DNA of 64,000 bases from Dehalococcoidia bacterium (GTDB lineage Bacteria; Chloroflexota; Dehalococcoidia; GIF9; UBA5629): positions 682,001 to 746,000 of the forward strand of contig JBAZEK010000001.1 in NCBI GenBank assembly GCA_041653995.1. Direction: 5' to 3'. The position numbers and the translations under genes are program-made. The stretch's first letter is position 1. Each line of letters starts with the position of its first letter. Under the pieces are notes generated by a model that was not told the origin of the DNA, made no database searches, and saw only the letters and a list, made by a program, of their open reading frames with translations. Of the stretch, positions 17,917 to 26,987 are shown piece after piece.

Positions 17917-19578
17917 TCAGCCGGCCTTCAGCATCTCGCGCAGCTTGCGTTTCAGTATCTTTCCCACGGCGCTGGTGGGCAGGCTGTCGTAGAAAACGAT
18001 TATCTTCGGCACCTTGTAGGGGGCTTCACGCGCTCGGATGAACTCCCGAATCTTCTCCTTCTCGGCCTCGCTCTTCTCGACGCCCTCCTTGAGCACAATG
18101 GCTGAGGCCACCGTCTCGTTTCCGGGACGGTTGGGGTCGGGGACGCCGATGGAGGCGGCCAGCGCAACGTCGGGGTGCTCCATGATTATGTCATCAAGTT
18201 CCCGCGTAAACACCTTGTAGCCGGAGACGATGACCATATCTTTGAGGCGGTCCACGATGTAGATATAGCCCTCGTCGTCCATGCGGCAGATGTCGCCGGT
18301 GTGGAACCAGCCGTCCCTGAAGGCGTTGGCCGTCTCCTCAGGCTTGTTGTGGTACCCCTTCATCACCTGCGGACCGCGCACAGCCAGCTCGCCGGGCTCG
18401 CCGATGGGGACCGGCTCATTAGTGGCGGGATCGACGATTTTGACCTCGGTATCGCCGACCGGCAGGCCGACTGAGCCGAATTTGCGCTTGCCGTAGCGGG
18501 GATTAGCCGCTATGAGGGGACAGGTTTCGGTCATGCCGTAGACCTCACTGAACTTGTCCTTGCCCACGATATCCTCGAACTCCTTTAGGTACTCCACGGG
18601 GAATGGCGCCGCGCCGGCAATGCAGCCCCAGATGCCCGAGAAATCCAGCGCGCGGAACTCCGGCTTCTTCATCAGCTCGAGATAGATAGTTGGCACGGCC
18701 GTCAGCACGCTGGGCTTGTATTCCTTGATACATTTAATGATAAAGTCGTAATCGCGCGGGTTGGGTATGGCGACCTGCGGTGTGGCCCACACCAGACAGA
18801 ACAGCCCCAGGAAGAGGCCCGCCTGGTGGAAGAGCGGGAAGGGGCACAGGATGCGCTCCTGTCCCTTGACCGCATCGACGTAGTTGCCCCACTGGATCAT
18901 ATGGCGTACCACGTTGTTGTGGGTCAGCACCGCGCCCTTGGAGGGACCGGTGGTGCCGCCGGTATACTGCATCAGCAGCGGGTCTTCCCCCTTGACCCTG
19001 ACATTTACGGGATCGGCGGGGTACTCCTGCATGATATCGGTGAACCTGACTACGGGTATGGATGACTCGGGCAATTTAAGCGGCTGCGCATCAGGCAGAA
19101 AGTCGCTGAAGCCGGTCAGCGCAATGGTCTTCAGCTTGACCTTATCGGTAACCTGGCTGATGTTGCCCCAGAAAACATCCAGCGCCAGCAGTAACTTCGC
19201 GCCCGAGTCGTTGAGCTGGTACTCAAGCTCCCTGGGCGTCAGCAGCGGGCTGACGCCGGTCAGAACGCAGCCGGCCTTCGAGATGGCGGGGATGGCGATG
19301 TAGTAAGCCGGCAGGTTGAGCGAATACACCCCCACAACGTCGCCCGGCTCCAACCCCTGCTTGATGAGAAAAGCGGCGAAACGATTGGATAACGCGTCGA
19401 TCTGCCGGAAAGTAATCTCCTTCCCCATGTAATTGACCGCCGTGATATCCGGCACCTCGCTTACTGCCTCCAGGAAGAGGTCATGGAACATTTTATGCCC
19501 GGGATAATCGAAGTGGGTTTTCACGTGCGGATCGAAGGACTTCCTCCAGAATTTTCCGGCGTAAGGATCATTCGTCAT
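17917..19578 (-). CDS. Long-chain acyl-CoA synthetase (AMP-forming)
   Basis: 553 residues. It activates a carboxylate with ATP and CoA through an acyl-AMP. The ANL-family P-loop YTGGTTGPSKG is at 205-215. The second motif YGMTETCPL lies near 345, the hinge segment GWFHTGDICRMDDEGY near 425, and DRLKDMVIVSGYKVF near 445. The C-terminal catalytic Lys is in the 'SAVGKILKRKLRE' segment near 540. The length fits fatty-acyl ligases. GGAGAGGAGG lies upstream. Substrate chain length cannot be read from the sequence. The next gene downstream in direction of transcription is the Gly/Gln-repeat gene, 337 bases on, so it is probably monocistronic. Confidence 0.93.
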   Translation of the reverse strand: MTNDPYAGKFWRKSFDPHVKTHFDYPGHKMFHDLFLEAVSEVPDITAVNYMGKEITFRQIDALSNRFAAFLIKQGLEPGDVVGVYSLNLPAYYIAIPAISKAGCVLTGVSPLLTPRELEYQLNDSGAKLLLALDVFWGNISQVTDKVKLKTIALTGFSDFLPDAQPLKLPESSIPVVRFTDIMQEYPADPVNVRVKGEDPLLMQYTGGTTGPSKGAVLTHNNVVRHMIQWGNYVDAVKGQERILCPFPLFHQAGLFLGLFCLVWATPQVAIPNPRDYDFIIKCIKEYKPSVLTAVPTIYLELMKKPEFRALDFSGIWGCIAGAAPFPVEYLKEFEDIVGKDKFSEVYGMTETCPLIAANPRYGKRKFGSVGLPVGDTEVKIVDPATNEPVPIGEPGELAVRGPQVMKGYHNKPEETANAFRDGWFHTGDICRMDDEGYIYIVDRLKDMVIVSGYKVFTRELDDIIMEHPDVALAASIGVPDPNRPGNETVASAIVLKEGVEKSEAEKEKIREFIRAREAPYKVPKIIVFYDSLPTSAVGKILKRKLREMLKAG

Positions 19579-19647
19579 GCCTCAACCTCCTCTCCTTATT
19601 ATTTCGGGGACATCATGCCCGTCAACACATTAATCCTGTCACACATT

Positions 19648-20400
19648 TTACTTCAGGTTAAAATACGGTATCAACAGATCCTCCAGAGAATACAATCCGA
19701 TCGGCCTATCAATGAGATGTTGCGCAGCAAACAGCGCACCGTTGCCGAACGCCTCTCTCGATATTGATTCATGAGTTAAGCGTATAGTCTGAAATGGAAA
19801 CCCGATGAGAATCTCATGCCTGCCGACAATGCCGCCTGCCCTGATCGTTTTAATTGACTCTTCCGGCAAAGATAATACTCTGGCCATAATTCTGGATGTG
19901 CCGGAAACCTCCTTTTTAGCTTTGAAATGTTCTTCGATAATCTCGATATCCGTATAAGGGGCAATACTTTTCAGGACTTTAGCCGCCAGCATCAAGAAAT
20001 TGATACCGATAGTAATGTTGGGAGACCAGAGCACCTTCGTTTGCTGCGATAATTTCTTTAGGAAATCAATTGTCGTGCCGGGATACTCTGATATCGCGCT
20101 GACTATAGCAATTCCTCTTTTAGCCGCTTCACCGCCGTAAGACAATATGGCTTCTGCAGAAGAAAAGTCGATCAATACATCTATGGGATGTTCATCGAAA
20201 AGCCGCGACGGCGGCAATTCATCTTTGGGGAAAATTAATCCGGGTTCATCCGATTCAATACCTAAAAACTCCGGGACTGACCGATGCTGTAGCGTTTCTG
20301 ACTTTCTGATCACCCAGCAAAGATGAGATTCCTTGCTTTGCAGCAATACCGTCGCAACGGACTTACCTGTTCTGCCAAACCCGAAAAGACCCACCCTCAT
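19648..20400 (-). CDS. Dihydrodipicolinate-reductase-like (DapB family) oxidoreductase
   Basis: 250 residues with AAGGAGG upstream. The N-terminal Rossmann fold has GLFGFGRTGKS (4-14). The C-terminal domain contains the DapB signature region EIIEEHFKAKKEVSGTS, corresponding to the canonical HH-x-x-K-x-D-x-P-S-G-T. The first His and the Lys are kept, the second His is Phe, and the D-A-P part is replaced by a shorter E-V. The tail carries RAGGIVGRHEIL and FGNGALFAAQHL, as in DapB. No other lysine-pathway genes are near, and the motif changes argue that it may reduce another substrate. Assignment to the fold is strong, assignment to DapA/DapB chemistry is weak. Confidence 0.75.
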   Translation of the reverse strand: MRVGLFGFGRTGKSVATVLLQSKESHLCWVIRKSETLQHRSVPEFLGIESDEPGLIFPKDELPPSRLFDEHPIDVLIDFSSAEAILSYGGEAAKRGIAIVSAISEYPGTTIDFLKKLSQQTKVLWSPNITIGINFLMLAAKVLKSIAPYTDIEIIEEHFKAKKEVSGTSRIMARVLSLPEESIKTIRAGGIVGRHEILIGFPFQTIRLTHESISREAFGNGALFAAQHLIDRPIGLYSLEDLLIPYFNLK

Positions 20401-20740
20401 GAAAAACCTCCTTAAAACATTTCCCTCTCAATACTGATTTGATGCCCTCTATCATAAGCAGCACTCTGTTAACAACCGGGCTGATTCCCGGTCAAAAGTT
20501 CAGCATTTTATACCGGCGGCAGCTGCCGCTTCGTGCATAGACGGCACGCAGGCCGGAGTTCCAGCCCGCCCGACAACAACCATTGATTACGGCTTGATTA
20601 CTATAACAGAAATCCCCATCTCTTACCTGACAGGCTGTAATACTTGCGCTCTCTCATCCGATCTTCAACGTGCTCAGGAAGAATCGAGCCCTTTAAATCT
20701 CTTGCGAACCACCGAGAAATAAATTACACTTCTAAAACCG
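20401..20740. other. Intergenic region between divergent genes
   Basis: 340 bases. The only structure noted is a small perfect hairpin ACCGGG-ctgatt-CCCGGT at about 20476-20493 without a T-run. No RNA gene or gene remnant was recognised. Confidence 0.4.
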
Positions 20741-20962
20741 ATGGATCTCATAAAAACAATCAGCAATGTCCTCGGTGTAATCGCCATCGTAATCGGTGTC
20801 TTTCTAATACCGCTGAGCATCTGGTTTCTTCAGCCTGCGATTAAAAATAAGGATAGGACTTCCCTTGTCATATCGATCGTTGTTCTGGCCCTGGCTGCAG
20901 GTTGCTTCATCGGGGCATACATCATGTTTACAACCGGGATAATCAAAATGGCTGTGACGTAG
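20741..20962 (+). CDS. Small two-helix membrane protein
   Basis: 73 residues. Two transmembrane helices (about 8-30 and 43-66) are separated by a basic loop with KNKDR, so both termini are on the same side. No clear Shine-Dalgarno precedes the ATG, which lowers confidence. The hydrophobic periodicity and the positive-inside loop support a real gene. No family recognised. Confidence 0.5.
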   Translation: MDLIKTISNVLGVIAIVIGVFLIPLSIWFLQPAIKNKDRTSLVISIVVLALAAGCFIGAYIMFTTGIIKMAVT

Positions 20963-20991
20963 CCCTGCGGTGAATCCACTTGACGGCTGAT

Positions 20992-21747
20992 CTAATAGAC
21001 GGCGCCGCCGTCCAGGAAGATCGGGTGCCCCGATATATAGTCACCCTCGTCGGAGCACAGGAAAACACAGAGGTTGCCGACATCCTGCGGCTGGCAGACA
21101 CGTCCGAACGGCAAATTTTTAGCCAGGTCCTTAATGTCCATTCCCATACCATTGACCAGGCGTGTGCCCATGTCGGTCTCTATCAGGCCGCAGGCGATGG
21201 TGTTCACCCTGATATTGTGGCCCACCTCCTCCTTGGCCAGGACGGAGGACAGGGCGTTGAGGCCCGCCTTGGCCACCGCATAGGGAGCGTGCCCGGCCAT
21301 GCAACTGAAGGGGCTGACCGAAGAGATATTGATGATATCGCCGCGCTTCTGTTTCCTGATTATGGGCAGCGCCTCCCTAATGAAATAGAAGGCCCCCATC
21401 ACGTGTATTTTGAAAAGCCTCTCCATCTCATCCGCCTCGGTATCCCCGACGAACCGCCCGCGCGAGGCTATGCCTGCGTTGTTTACCAGTATATCAATCC
21501 TGCCGAAGGTCTCTACGGTTTTAGCCACGGCGGCCTTGACCTGCTCGTAATAGGTGACATCGGCCTGTACCGACAGGGTACGACGTCCCAGGGCCACGAT
21601 CTCCGCTCCGGTGGATTTCGCGGCGTCGGCGTCGCGCCTGTAATTGAACGCGATATCGGCCCCCTCACGGGCCAGGGCCAGCGCGATACCTCTGCCGATG
21701 CCCCTGCCACCACCTGTAACCAGGGCAATTTTCCCCAATAATCTCAA
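20992..21747 (-). CDS. SDR-family oxidoreductase (FabG-like)
   Basis: 251 residues starting at a TTG with AGGAGGT six bases upstream. It is a classical short-chain dehydrogenase: cofactor loop TGGGRGIGRG at 11-20, NNAG near 90, catalytic Ser in INISSVSPF, and the YAVAKAG Tyr/Lys pair. YR-R residues after the second strand suggest NADPH. The length and the C-terminal 'SGHPIFLDGG' match 3-oxoacyl-ACP reductase-type enzymes, but the substrate is not determined. It ends 30 bases from the small membrane-protein gene (convergent) and diverges from the AraC-type regulator. Confidence 0.9.
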   Translation of the reverse strand: MRLLGKIALVTGGGRGIGRGIALALAREGADIAFNYRRDADAAKSTGAEIVALGRRTLSVQADVTYYEQVKAAVAKTVETFGRIDILVNNAGIASRGRFVGDTEADEMERLFKIHVMGAFYFIREALPIIRKQKRGDIINISSVSPFSCMAGHAPYAVAKAGLNALSSVLAKEEVGHNIRVNTIACGLIETDMGTRLVNGMGMDIKDLAKNLPFGRVCQPQDVGNLCVFLCSDEGDYISGHPIFLDGGAVY

Positions 21748-21858
21748 GACTGACCTCCTGTTAAATCAATCAGCGAAAAGTGAATTATTTAAATGATACT
21801 GTCGATGTCAGCCGATAACAACTTATTATATTGACATGACTATAAAATCTTTTTTTAA

Positions 21859-22992
21859 TTGCCTGAAATAGGCGATAATATCATGCAAAGCGGTATCCAC
21901 ATGAACATTTTATCCAACGTGGCGGCACTGGTCATCGGCATAGCCTCCATATTGACCTTCTACACGGCCCTTTTACACGTCACCCGCAAAAAGGTCAATA
22001 ACACCTATAAATTCAGAATTATCCGGGACGTGATGGTCGGCATCCAATCCCTTCAACTGTGTTTCGTGGCGATGAACCTGCAGTTCGAGTATCCCTTTCT
22101 GCTGTATCCATTGCTTACGCTGCTGTTCATATCCGGCTCGCTCAATTACATACGATATTTCATGTTTTTCTACCCCGGAGGGAAAATACCCCTTCGCCTG
22201 ATATTGCAGATGACCCCGGCTGCGATCATACTGGTAGCTGAAACATGGTTCTACTTTATCGATACGGGCGCAAACAAGGCCGTTGTAATCAGCATATTCG
22301 CGGACCCGACCGGCAATCCGATCACGCTCGTGTTCGTGGCGGGTGTACTCGTTCTGCTCGTTCAATATGTGTTGCTGCTGCGTCTCGAGTCGGGGTTCAT
22401 CAACATCGCCACTATGCGTGAACCCGTCCGGGTCTCCATCGTCCTTACCCTGTTTTATATGGCGGATATCATCCTGATCACAACCGGTTTCATCCTGGCC
22501 AACAGCGCGGTCATGGATACAGGCATCATGTTGATCGGACTTACGGGTCTTACCTACCTGCTGTTTGAAAACAGGTATCCCCATTTTTACCAGCTCGTCG
22601 CACGGGAGGAGAAGCAACAAAAATATCGTAAGTCGCTGATCCAGGGTCTTAGCACCAATAAAATAATTCAGCGCCTGCGTGAATTGATGGAGGAAGATAA
22701 GATATATCGGCAATTCGAATTAAAGCTCGATGAAGTTGCCTCCATGCTTTTCATAACCCCACACCAGCTCTCCGAGTTTATCAACGACCACATCGGCATG
22801 AATTTCTCGAGTTATGTAAACAACTACAGGGTGGAGGAGGCCAAGGAGCTCCTTATCAGCAACCCGGACCAGAGCGCCCTGTCCATCGGACTTGAGGTGG
22901 GGTTCGGCTCCAAGCCTTCGTTTAATACTATCTTCAAGCAGAAAACCGGCATGACCCCCCTGGAGTACAGGAAAAAGGGTATAGCCATATAA
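21859..22992 (+). CDS. Membrane-bound AraC-family transcription regulator
   Basis: 377 residues. The N-terminal about 235 residues contain six to seven hydrophobic helices, followed by a basic linker and a C-terminal AraC DNA-binding domain (about 275-372). The second helix-turn-helix ends in VGFGSKPSFNTIFKQKTGMT-type sequence. This 7TM-like sensor plus AraC output layout suggests a regulator that senses a membrane or external signal directly. A degraded copy of its last codons lies 400 bases downstream. Alternative Met starts at residues 9 and 15 cannot be excluded. Targets are unknown; nearby candidates are the oxidoreductase genes at 23538-26935. Confidence 0.85.
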   Translation: MPEIGDNIMQSGIHMNILSNVAALVIGIASILTFYTALLHVTRKKVNNTYKFRIIRDVMVGIQSLQLCFVAMNLQFEYPFLLYPLLTLLFISGSLNYIRYFMFFYPGGKIPLRLILQMTPAAIILVAETWFYFIDTGANKAVVISIFADPTGNPITLVFVAGVLVLLVQYVLLLRLESGFINIATMREPVRVSIVLTLFYMADIILITTGFILANSAVMDTGIMLIGLTGLTYLLFENRYPHFYQLVAREEKQQKYRKSLIQGLSTNKIIQRLRELMEEDKIYRQFELKLDEVASMLFITPHQLSEFINDHIGMNFSSYVNNYRVEEAKELLISNPDQSALSIGLEVGFGSKPSFNTIFKQKTGMTPLEYRKKGIAI

Positions 22993-23054
22993 TTCCAACT
23001 GCATATTGAAGAAAACGTGATATGATACCTGGCTTCAAAATATTGAGGTGATAA

Positions 23055-23381
23055 ATGAGGATCAAAGAGCAGTTATCCAGGCGTGAATGGGTTTTGCTGG
23101 CGATGTCTCATCGCACAACGGACGGTATGATCGACCTCGTTTATACGTCCGACGACATCGGCGGGCAAACAGGCCTACTCGTGTCGTTACCCATGTAGGA
23201 AGAGTTTATCAAGCCGTACCATGTGTGTATTAACGATATGGTGCACAACATGGGCTCGAAAATTATCTATCACAGCGGCGGCTATATCCTCGGGCCATCA
23301 CACTGCGTCCAGGCGGGGACCCCTCCCGAGAATATTTATGCCATGTTAGAAACGGCACTGAGCTATTACCCGCACCGCTGA
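23055..23381 (+). pseudogene. Decayed uroporphyrinogen-decarboxylase-like methyltransferase (MtaA/URO-D family)
   Basis: A ribosome binding site (TGAGGTG) and ATG open a frame that reads RREWVLLAMSHRTTD, typical of the N-terminus of this family. It then jumps directly to VYTSDDIGGQTGLLVSLPM, the mid-protein segment, with most of the N-terminal half missing. A TAG at 23196-23198 stands where the family has Tyr. The frame continues as EEFIKPYH, then KIIYHSGG, then a short tail to a TGA at 23379. The total is 109 codons against about 340-380 for intact homologues. The deletions and the stop make it a pseudogene. Confidence 0.75.
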
Positions 23382-23388
23382 ACCTGGC

Positions 23389-23465
23389 TTGTATTCAAGG
23401 CTATTTTCCGGTAAAAAACGGGCATGATGCCCCCGCAGTACCGGAAAAAAGGTTCAATATTATAA
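23389..23465 (+). pseudogene. Remnant of an AraC regulator C-terminus
   Basis: The frame reads VFKAIFR-stop-KTGMMPPQYRKKGSIL-stop. It aligns with the end of the intact regulator at 21859-22992 (SFNTIFKQKTGMTPLEYRKKG...), including a stop in place of Gln. Nothing upstream of it is recognisable because the methyltransferase remnant abuts it. It is a scar of a second AraC gene copy. Confidence 0.7.
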
Positions 23466-23537
23466 TTCTTAACGACAGCCGGCCGTTTTTCTGTTATTTT
23501 TCCTCCGATCAACAGTGAAATCTTAACGGAGGAGATT

Positions 23538-25238
23538 ATGACTGAAGAAACGTTTATACCGGATTGGACCAACGACCCGCCTGCGCCGGGTTCATACAGG
23601 TCCATTGTCAAAATAGGGAGGCCTGACCAGATCAAGCTGCCGTCACCCGAGTACTTCCACCTCATTCAAAAGGAACTCAAACTTGACAGGAAATATTTTG
23701 AAGACAGGTGCGATGGCAACCAACGGCTGGGACCTGTGCCTGCATCCAATGTCGACACAGGCGCAATTGAAGCATTCATTGAAATGGTCGGGAGTGAGAA
23801 TGTCCAGGCGGATGATTTTAACAGGGTCAAGTACAGCTACGGGAAATTGCCCGAAGAGACCTTTCCCCTCAAGCGCGGCAAGCTCCACGAGATAACCGGG
23901 GCTGTTGTGCACCCGCGCGACAAGGAAGATGTCAGGAAGTTGGTGGGCTTCTGCAACGAAAAGAAAATCCCTATATACGTGTACGGCGGCGGCTCCGGAA
24001 CTACCAAGGCACTGCTGCCCGAGAAAGGTGGAATCACCCTTGTGCTCAACACGCACATGAATAAGGTGCTGGAGGTCAATGAGTTGAACAGCACCAGCCG
24101 TGTGCAGGCCGGCTGTATGGGCCCTCAATACGAAGAGGCCCTGAATAATGCGCCCCAGCGATATCATACCGTCCACCGCTTCACCGGCGGACACTTCCCC
24201 CAGTCCTGGGAATTGTCCAGCGTGGGCGGCTGGGTGGTGACCAGCGGCAGCGGGCAGGCTTCGACTTACTACGGCGAGCCGGTCAACCTGGTGCTCAGCG
24301 TCGAGGTGGTAACACCCCGCGGAGTCATCAATACTATCGATTATCCCAGCACGGCCACCGGTCCCAGGGTGATAGATATGTTCAAGGGTAGCGAGGGGTC
24401 CTTCGGCGTGGTGGTGGAGCTTACCATGAAGGTATTTCGCTACATGCCGGAAAACAGAAAGTATTTTAGCTATATCTTCCCCACCTGGCCCAAGGCGATC
24501 GACGCAGCCAGGGAGATCTGCCAGGGCCAGTTCGGCCTGCCCGCGGTGCTCAGGGTCTCGGATGCCGAGGAGACCGACCATGCCTTCCAGATGTATCCGC
24601 AGAAACCGGCGGTTGAGTGGTTCCTCGGGGCGTTCGGATTAAAGCGTGGCCGACGATCGATTTGCATGGGCATTATCGAGGGTGACAAAGATTTCGCCAA
24701 ACTGGTGAAAAAGAAAATGAATGCTATAGCCAAAAGCTATGGCGGGCTGAGCATAGGCGGCAGCGGGGCAAAGACCTGGGAGAAGGAAAGGTACCTTTCC
24801 TTCCTTATAGGCGAGACTATATCAGATTACAATATACTGCTGGACACGATTGAAACCCCGGTTCGCTGGGACAACGTACACCATATACACGACTCGGTCA
24901 TGGCCTATGCCCATTCCGTGCCAGGTACGATGTGCATCAGCCACGCGTCCCATTTCTACCCCTACGGCACCAACCTGTACTTCATCTTCGGCGTTAAGGG
25001 CAGCCTTGAGGACTATATATCCTACAGGACCGGCCTGGTGGACGCCATGGTGAAGGCGGGGGGAACACCCAGCCACCACCACGGCGTGGGAAGGCTGATG
25101 AACCAGTGGATGGAATCATTTCTCGGCAAAGAGGAGATGGACGCCCTGCGGGCTATGAAAACACACTTCGATCCCAACAACATCATGAACCCTGGCGGCA
25201 CACTGGGGCTGGACATCCCGGACAGCATGAAGAGATAG
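23538..25238 (+). CDS. Alkyl-dihydroxyacetonephosphate synthase-like FAD enzyme
   Basis: 566 residues with GGAGGAG upstream. It has the vanillyl-alcohol-oxidase/PCMH FAD fold: VVHPRDKEDVRKLVGFCNE near 120, the pyrophosphate loop YGGGSGTT near 149, and SVGGWVVTSGSGQASTYYG near 229. The substrate domain carries HASHFYPYGTNLY and the SHHHGVG motif (H513-H515), both characteristic of alkyl-DHAP synthase (AGPS), which swaps the acyl chain of acyl-DHAP for a fatty alcohol to make the ether bond. GlcD-type lactate oxidases lack the triple His. The gene directly precedes a glycerol-3-phosphate dehydrogenase, whose product is DHAP. Whether it makes ether lipids or handles another substrate needs biochemistry. 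Confidence 0.8.
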   Translation: MTEETFIPDWTNDPPAPGSYRSIVKIGRPDQIKLPSPEYFHLIQKELKLDRKYFEDRCDGNQRLGPVPASNVDTGAIEAFIEMVGSENVQADDFNRVKYSYGKLPEETFPLKRGKLHEITGAVVHPRDKEDVRKLVGFCNEKKIPIYVYGGGSGTTKALLPEKGGITLVLNTHMNKVLEVNELNSTSRVQAGCMGPQYEEALNNAPQRYHTVHRFTGGHFPQSWELSSVGGWVVTSGSGQASTYYGEPVNLVLSVEVVTPRGVINTIDYPSTATGPRVIDMFKGSEGSFGVVVELTMKVFRYMPENRKYFSYIFPTWPKAIDAAREICQGQFGLPAVLRVSDAEETDHAFQMYPQKPAVEWFLGAFGLKRGRRSICMGIIEGDKDFAKLVKKKMNAIAKSYGGLSIGGSGAKTWEKERYLSFLIGETISDYNILLDTIETPVRWDNVHHIHDSVMAYAHSVPGTMCISHASHFYPYGTNLYFIFGVKGSLEDYISYRTGLVDAMVKAGGTPSHHHGVGRLMNQWMESFLGKEEMDALRAMKTHFDPNNIMNPGGTLGLDIPDSMKR

Positions 25239-25303
25239 ACGACCGTCCATATCGGGCATGTTCCTCGATAAGATGCGCTAACCGAAGTTGTAGGAGTAAT
25301 AAA

Positions 25304-26935
25304 GTGAAAAGGTTCATCGAAAGTCACAACAACGCGACCTACGATATCATCGTGATCGGCGGAGGGATCACGGGGGCGGCGGTGGCATACGAAGCGGCTT
25401 CACGGGGCCTGTCCGTGGCAATGGTGGAAAAAGGCGACTTCGGCGCTGCGACATCGTCTGCAACGTCTAAACTGATACACGGCGGCCTGCGCTACCTGGC
25501 CAATTTCGAGATCGGCATAGTCCGCGAATCCCTCAGGGAACGCAGGATACTGGAGAATATCGCGCCCAACTTCGTCTATCCCATACCATTCATCGTTCCT
25601 ACGTACAAAAATTCGAAAGACAACCAGTGGATTCTCGAGCCGGCAATGATCATCTACGATTTATTGTCTTACGACAAGGGTTTTACCTGGGACAGGGCAA
25701 AAAGAATACCACAGCACCGGCACCTGTCGCGCAACAGAGTGCTCGATCTGGAGCCGGTGGTAAAGGCCGAGAGGCTCACCGGCGGGATAATGTTTTACGA
25801 TTGCGCCAGCATCATACCCGAGAGGCTTACCCTGGCCTTTATCAAGTCGGCCGTTAAATTCGGGGCGGTTGTATCCAATTACTCCAAAGTAGAGGATTTC
25901 ACCCGGGAGACGGGGAAGATAACGGGCGTGGTAGTCCGCGACCTGTTAAACGGCAAAACGGTCGAGATTCGGGGCAAGATGACCATTAACTGCGCCGGAC
26001 CGTGGGCTGACCTGGTCCTTGATGTTGCCGGCGGCAAACCAGGTTCCCAGCACGTGAGGAGGTCCGAGGGGATTCACGTTATCACCCGGAGCCTGACCAG
26101 GAAGTACGTTGTCGGAGCGCTCACCCCCAATGGAAGGCACTGCAACATCCTACCCTGGCGCGGACACTCGCTTCTCGGCACAACCGACCGGGAGTTTACG
26201 GGCAATCCCGACGATTACAGGGTGACCAGGGAAAAGATCGAGGAGTTCATCGGCGAGATCAATATGTCCTTCGGCGACAGCGAGCTGGTTAAATACTCCG
26301 ATATCAAGTATGCCTATGGCGGGCTGCGACCCCTGGTCGAGGACGAGACCGTGGACGTATATAAGACTTCCAGGAAATACGAGATCTACGACAACGCGGA
26401 TGACGGCCTCCAGGGTTTGATCACAGTGGAGGGCGGCAAGTATACCACCAGCAGGAACCTGGCGGAAAACGTTCTGAAGACCGTTATGAATAAATTCGGC
26501 AGGGAGTACAAAAAATCTATTACAGCACGGAATTATCTGGCCGGCTGCGATATCAAGGATATGGCCGCCTTTATCTACTCGGCAAAAATCTCCAGCAGCG
26601 ATTTCAGCGAGACCGCTGTTGATTACCTTGCCCGCATCTACGGGTCGGAGTTCAACGATGTAATGCAGATCGCCCGTAGCGATCGAAAGTATGCTGAACC
26701 TCTTAACGCCGACGGTGAGCTGCCCGCTCAGGCGCTTTATGCGGTCAAAAATGAGATGGCCCGTACCCTGACGGACATTGTACTCAGGCGGACGGGCATC
26801 GGTACGCTGGGCAACCCGGGGCCGAAAGTGCTGGAGACTGTAGCTGGAATCGCCGCTGGGGAGTTAAAATGGGATGCGGCAAGAGTTGATAGTGAACTGG
26901 AAAAGGCAGCAAAGGCTCTCTCCGTACCAAAATAA
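25304..26935 (+). CDS. Second FAD-dependent glycerol-3-phosphate dehydrogenase homologue
   Basis: 543 residues from a GTG with GGAG eight bases upstream; the frame extends further up but without a start site. The FAD loop YDIIVIGGGITGAAVAYEA is at about 13-31, followed by the family block SKLIHGGLRYL, the second block NILPWRGHSLLGTTDREF near 285, and a helical C-terminal domain. It is a paralogue of the glpD at 3125, clearly diverged throughout. It is 65 bases after the AGPS-like gene in the same direction, so both are likely one unit converting glycerol 3-phosphate to DHAP next to an enzyme family that uses acyl-DHAP. Confidence 0.9.
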   Translation: MKRFIESHNNATYDIIVIGGGITGAAVAYEAASRGLSVAMVEKGDFGAATSSATSKLIHGGLRYLANFEIGIVRESLRERRILENIAPNFVYPIPFIVPTYKNSKDNQWILEPAMIIYDLLSYDKGFTWDRAKRIPQHRHLSRNRVLDLEPVVKAERLTGGIMFYDCASIIPERLTLAFIKSAVKFGAVVSNYSKVEDFTRETGKITGVVVRDLLNGKTVEIRGKMTINCAGPWADLVLDVAGGKPGSQHVRRSEGIHVITRSLTRKYVVGALTPNGRHCNILPWRGHSLLGTTDREFTGNPDDYRVTREKIEEFIGEINMSFGDSELVKYSDIKYAYGGLRPLVEDETVDVYKTSRKYEIYDNADDGLQGLITVEGGKYTTSRNLAENVLKTVMNKFGREYKKSITARNYLAGCDIKDMAAFIYSAKISSSDFSETAVDYLARIYGSEFNDVMQIARSDRKYAEPLNADGELPAQALYAVKNEMARTLTDIVLRRTGIGTLGNPGPKVLETVAGIAAGELKWDAARVDSELEKAAKALSVPK

Positions 26936-26987
26936 CTGGACTGCAGATATTCAAGCGAGCTGCTGTTTTCGGCGGATTTTCCCCCCA

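Noticed and set aside
23196..23198. TAG in a methyltransferase-like frame as a pyrrolysine codon
   Set aside because: Pyrrolysine occurs in MtmB, MtbB and MttB, not in URO-D/MtaA proteins, and this frame also has a large deletion. The position is Tyr in the family, so a simple nonsense mutation is more likely.
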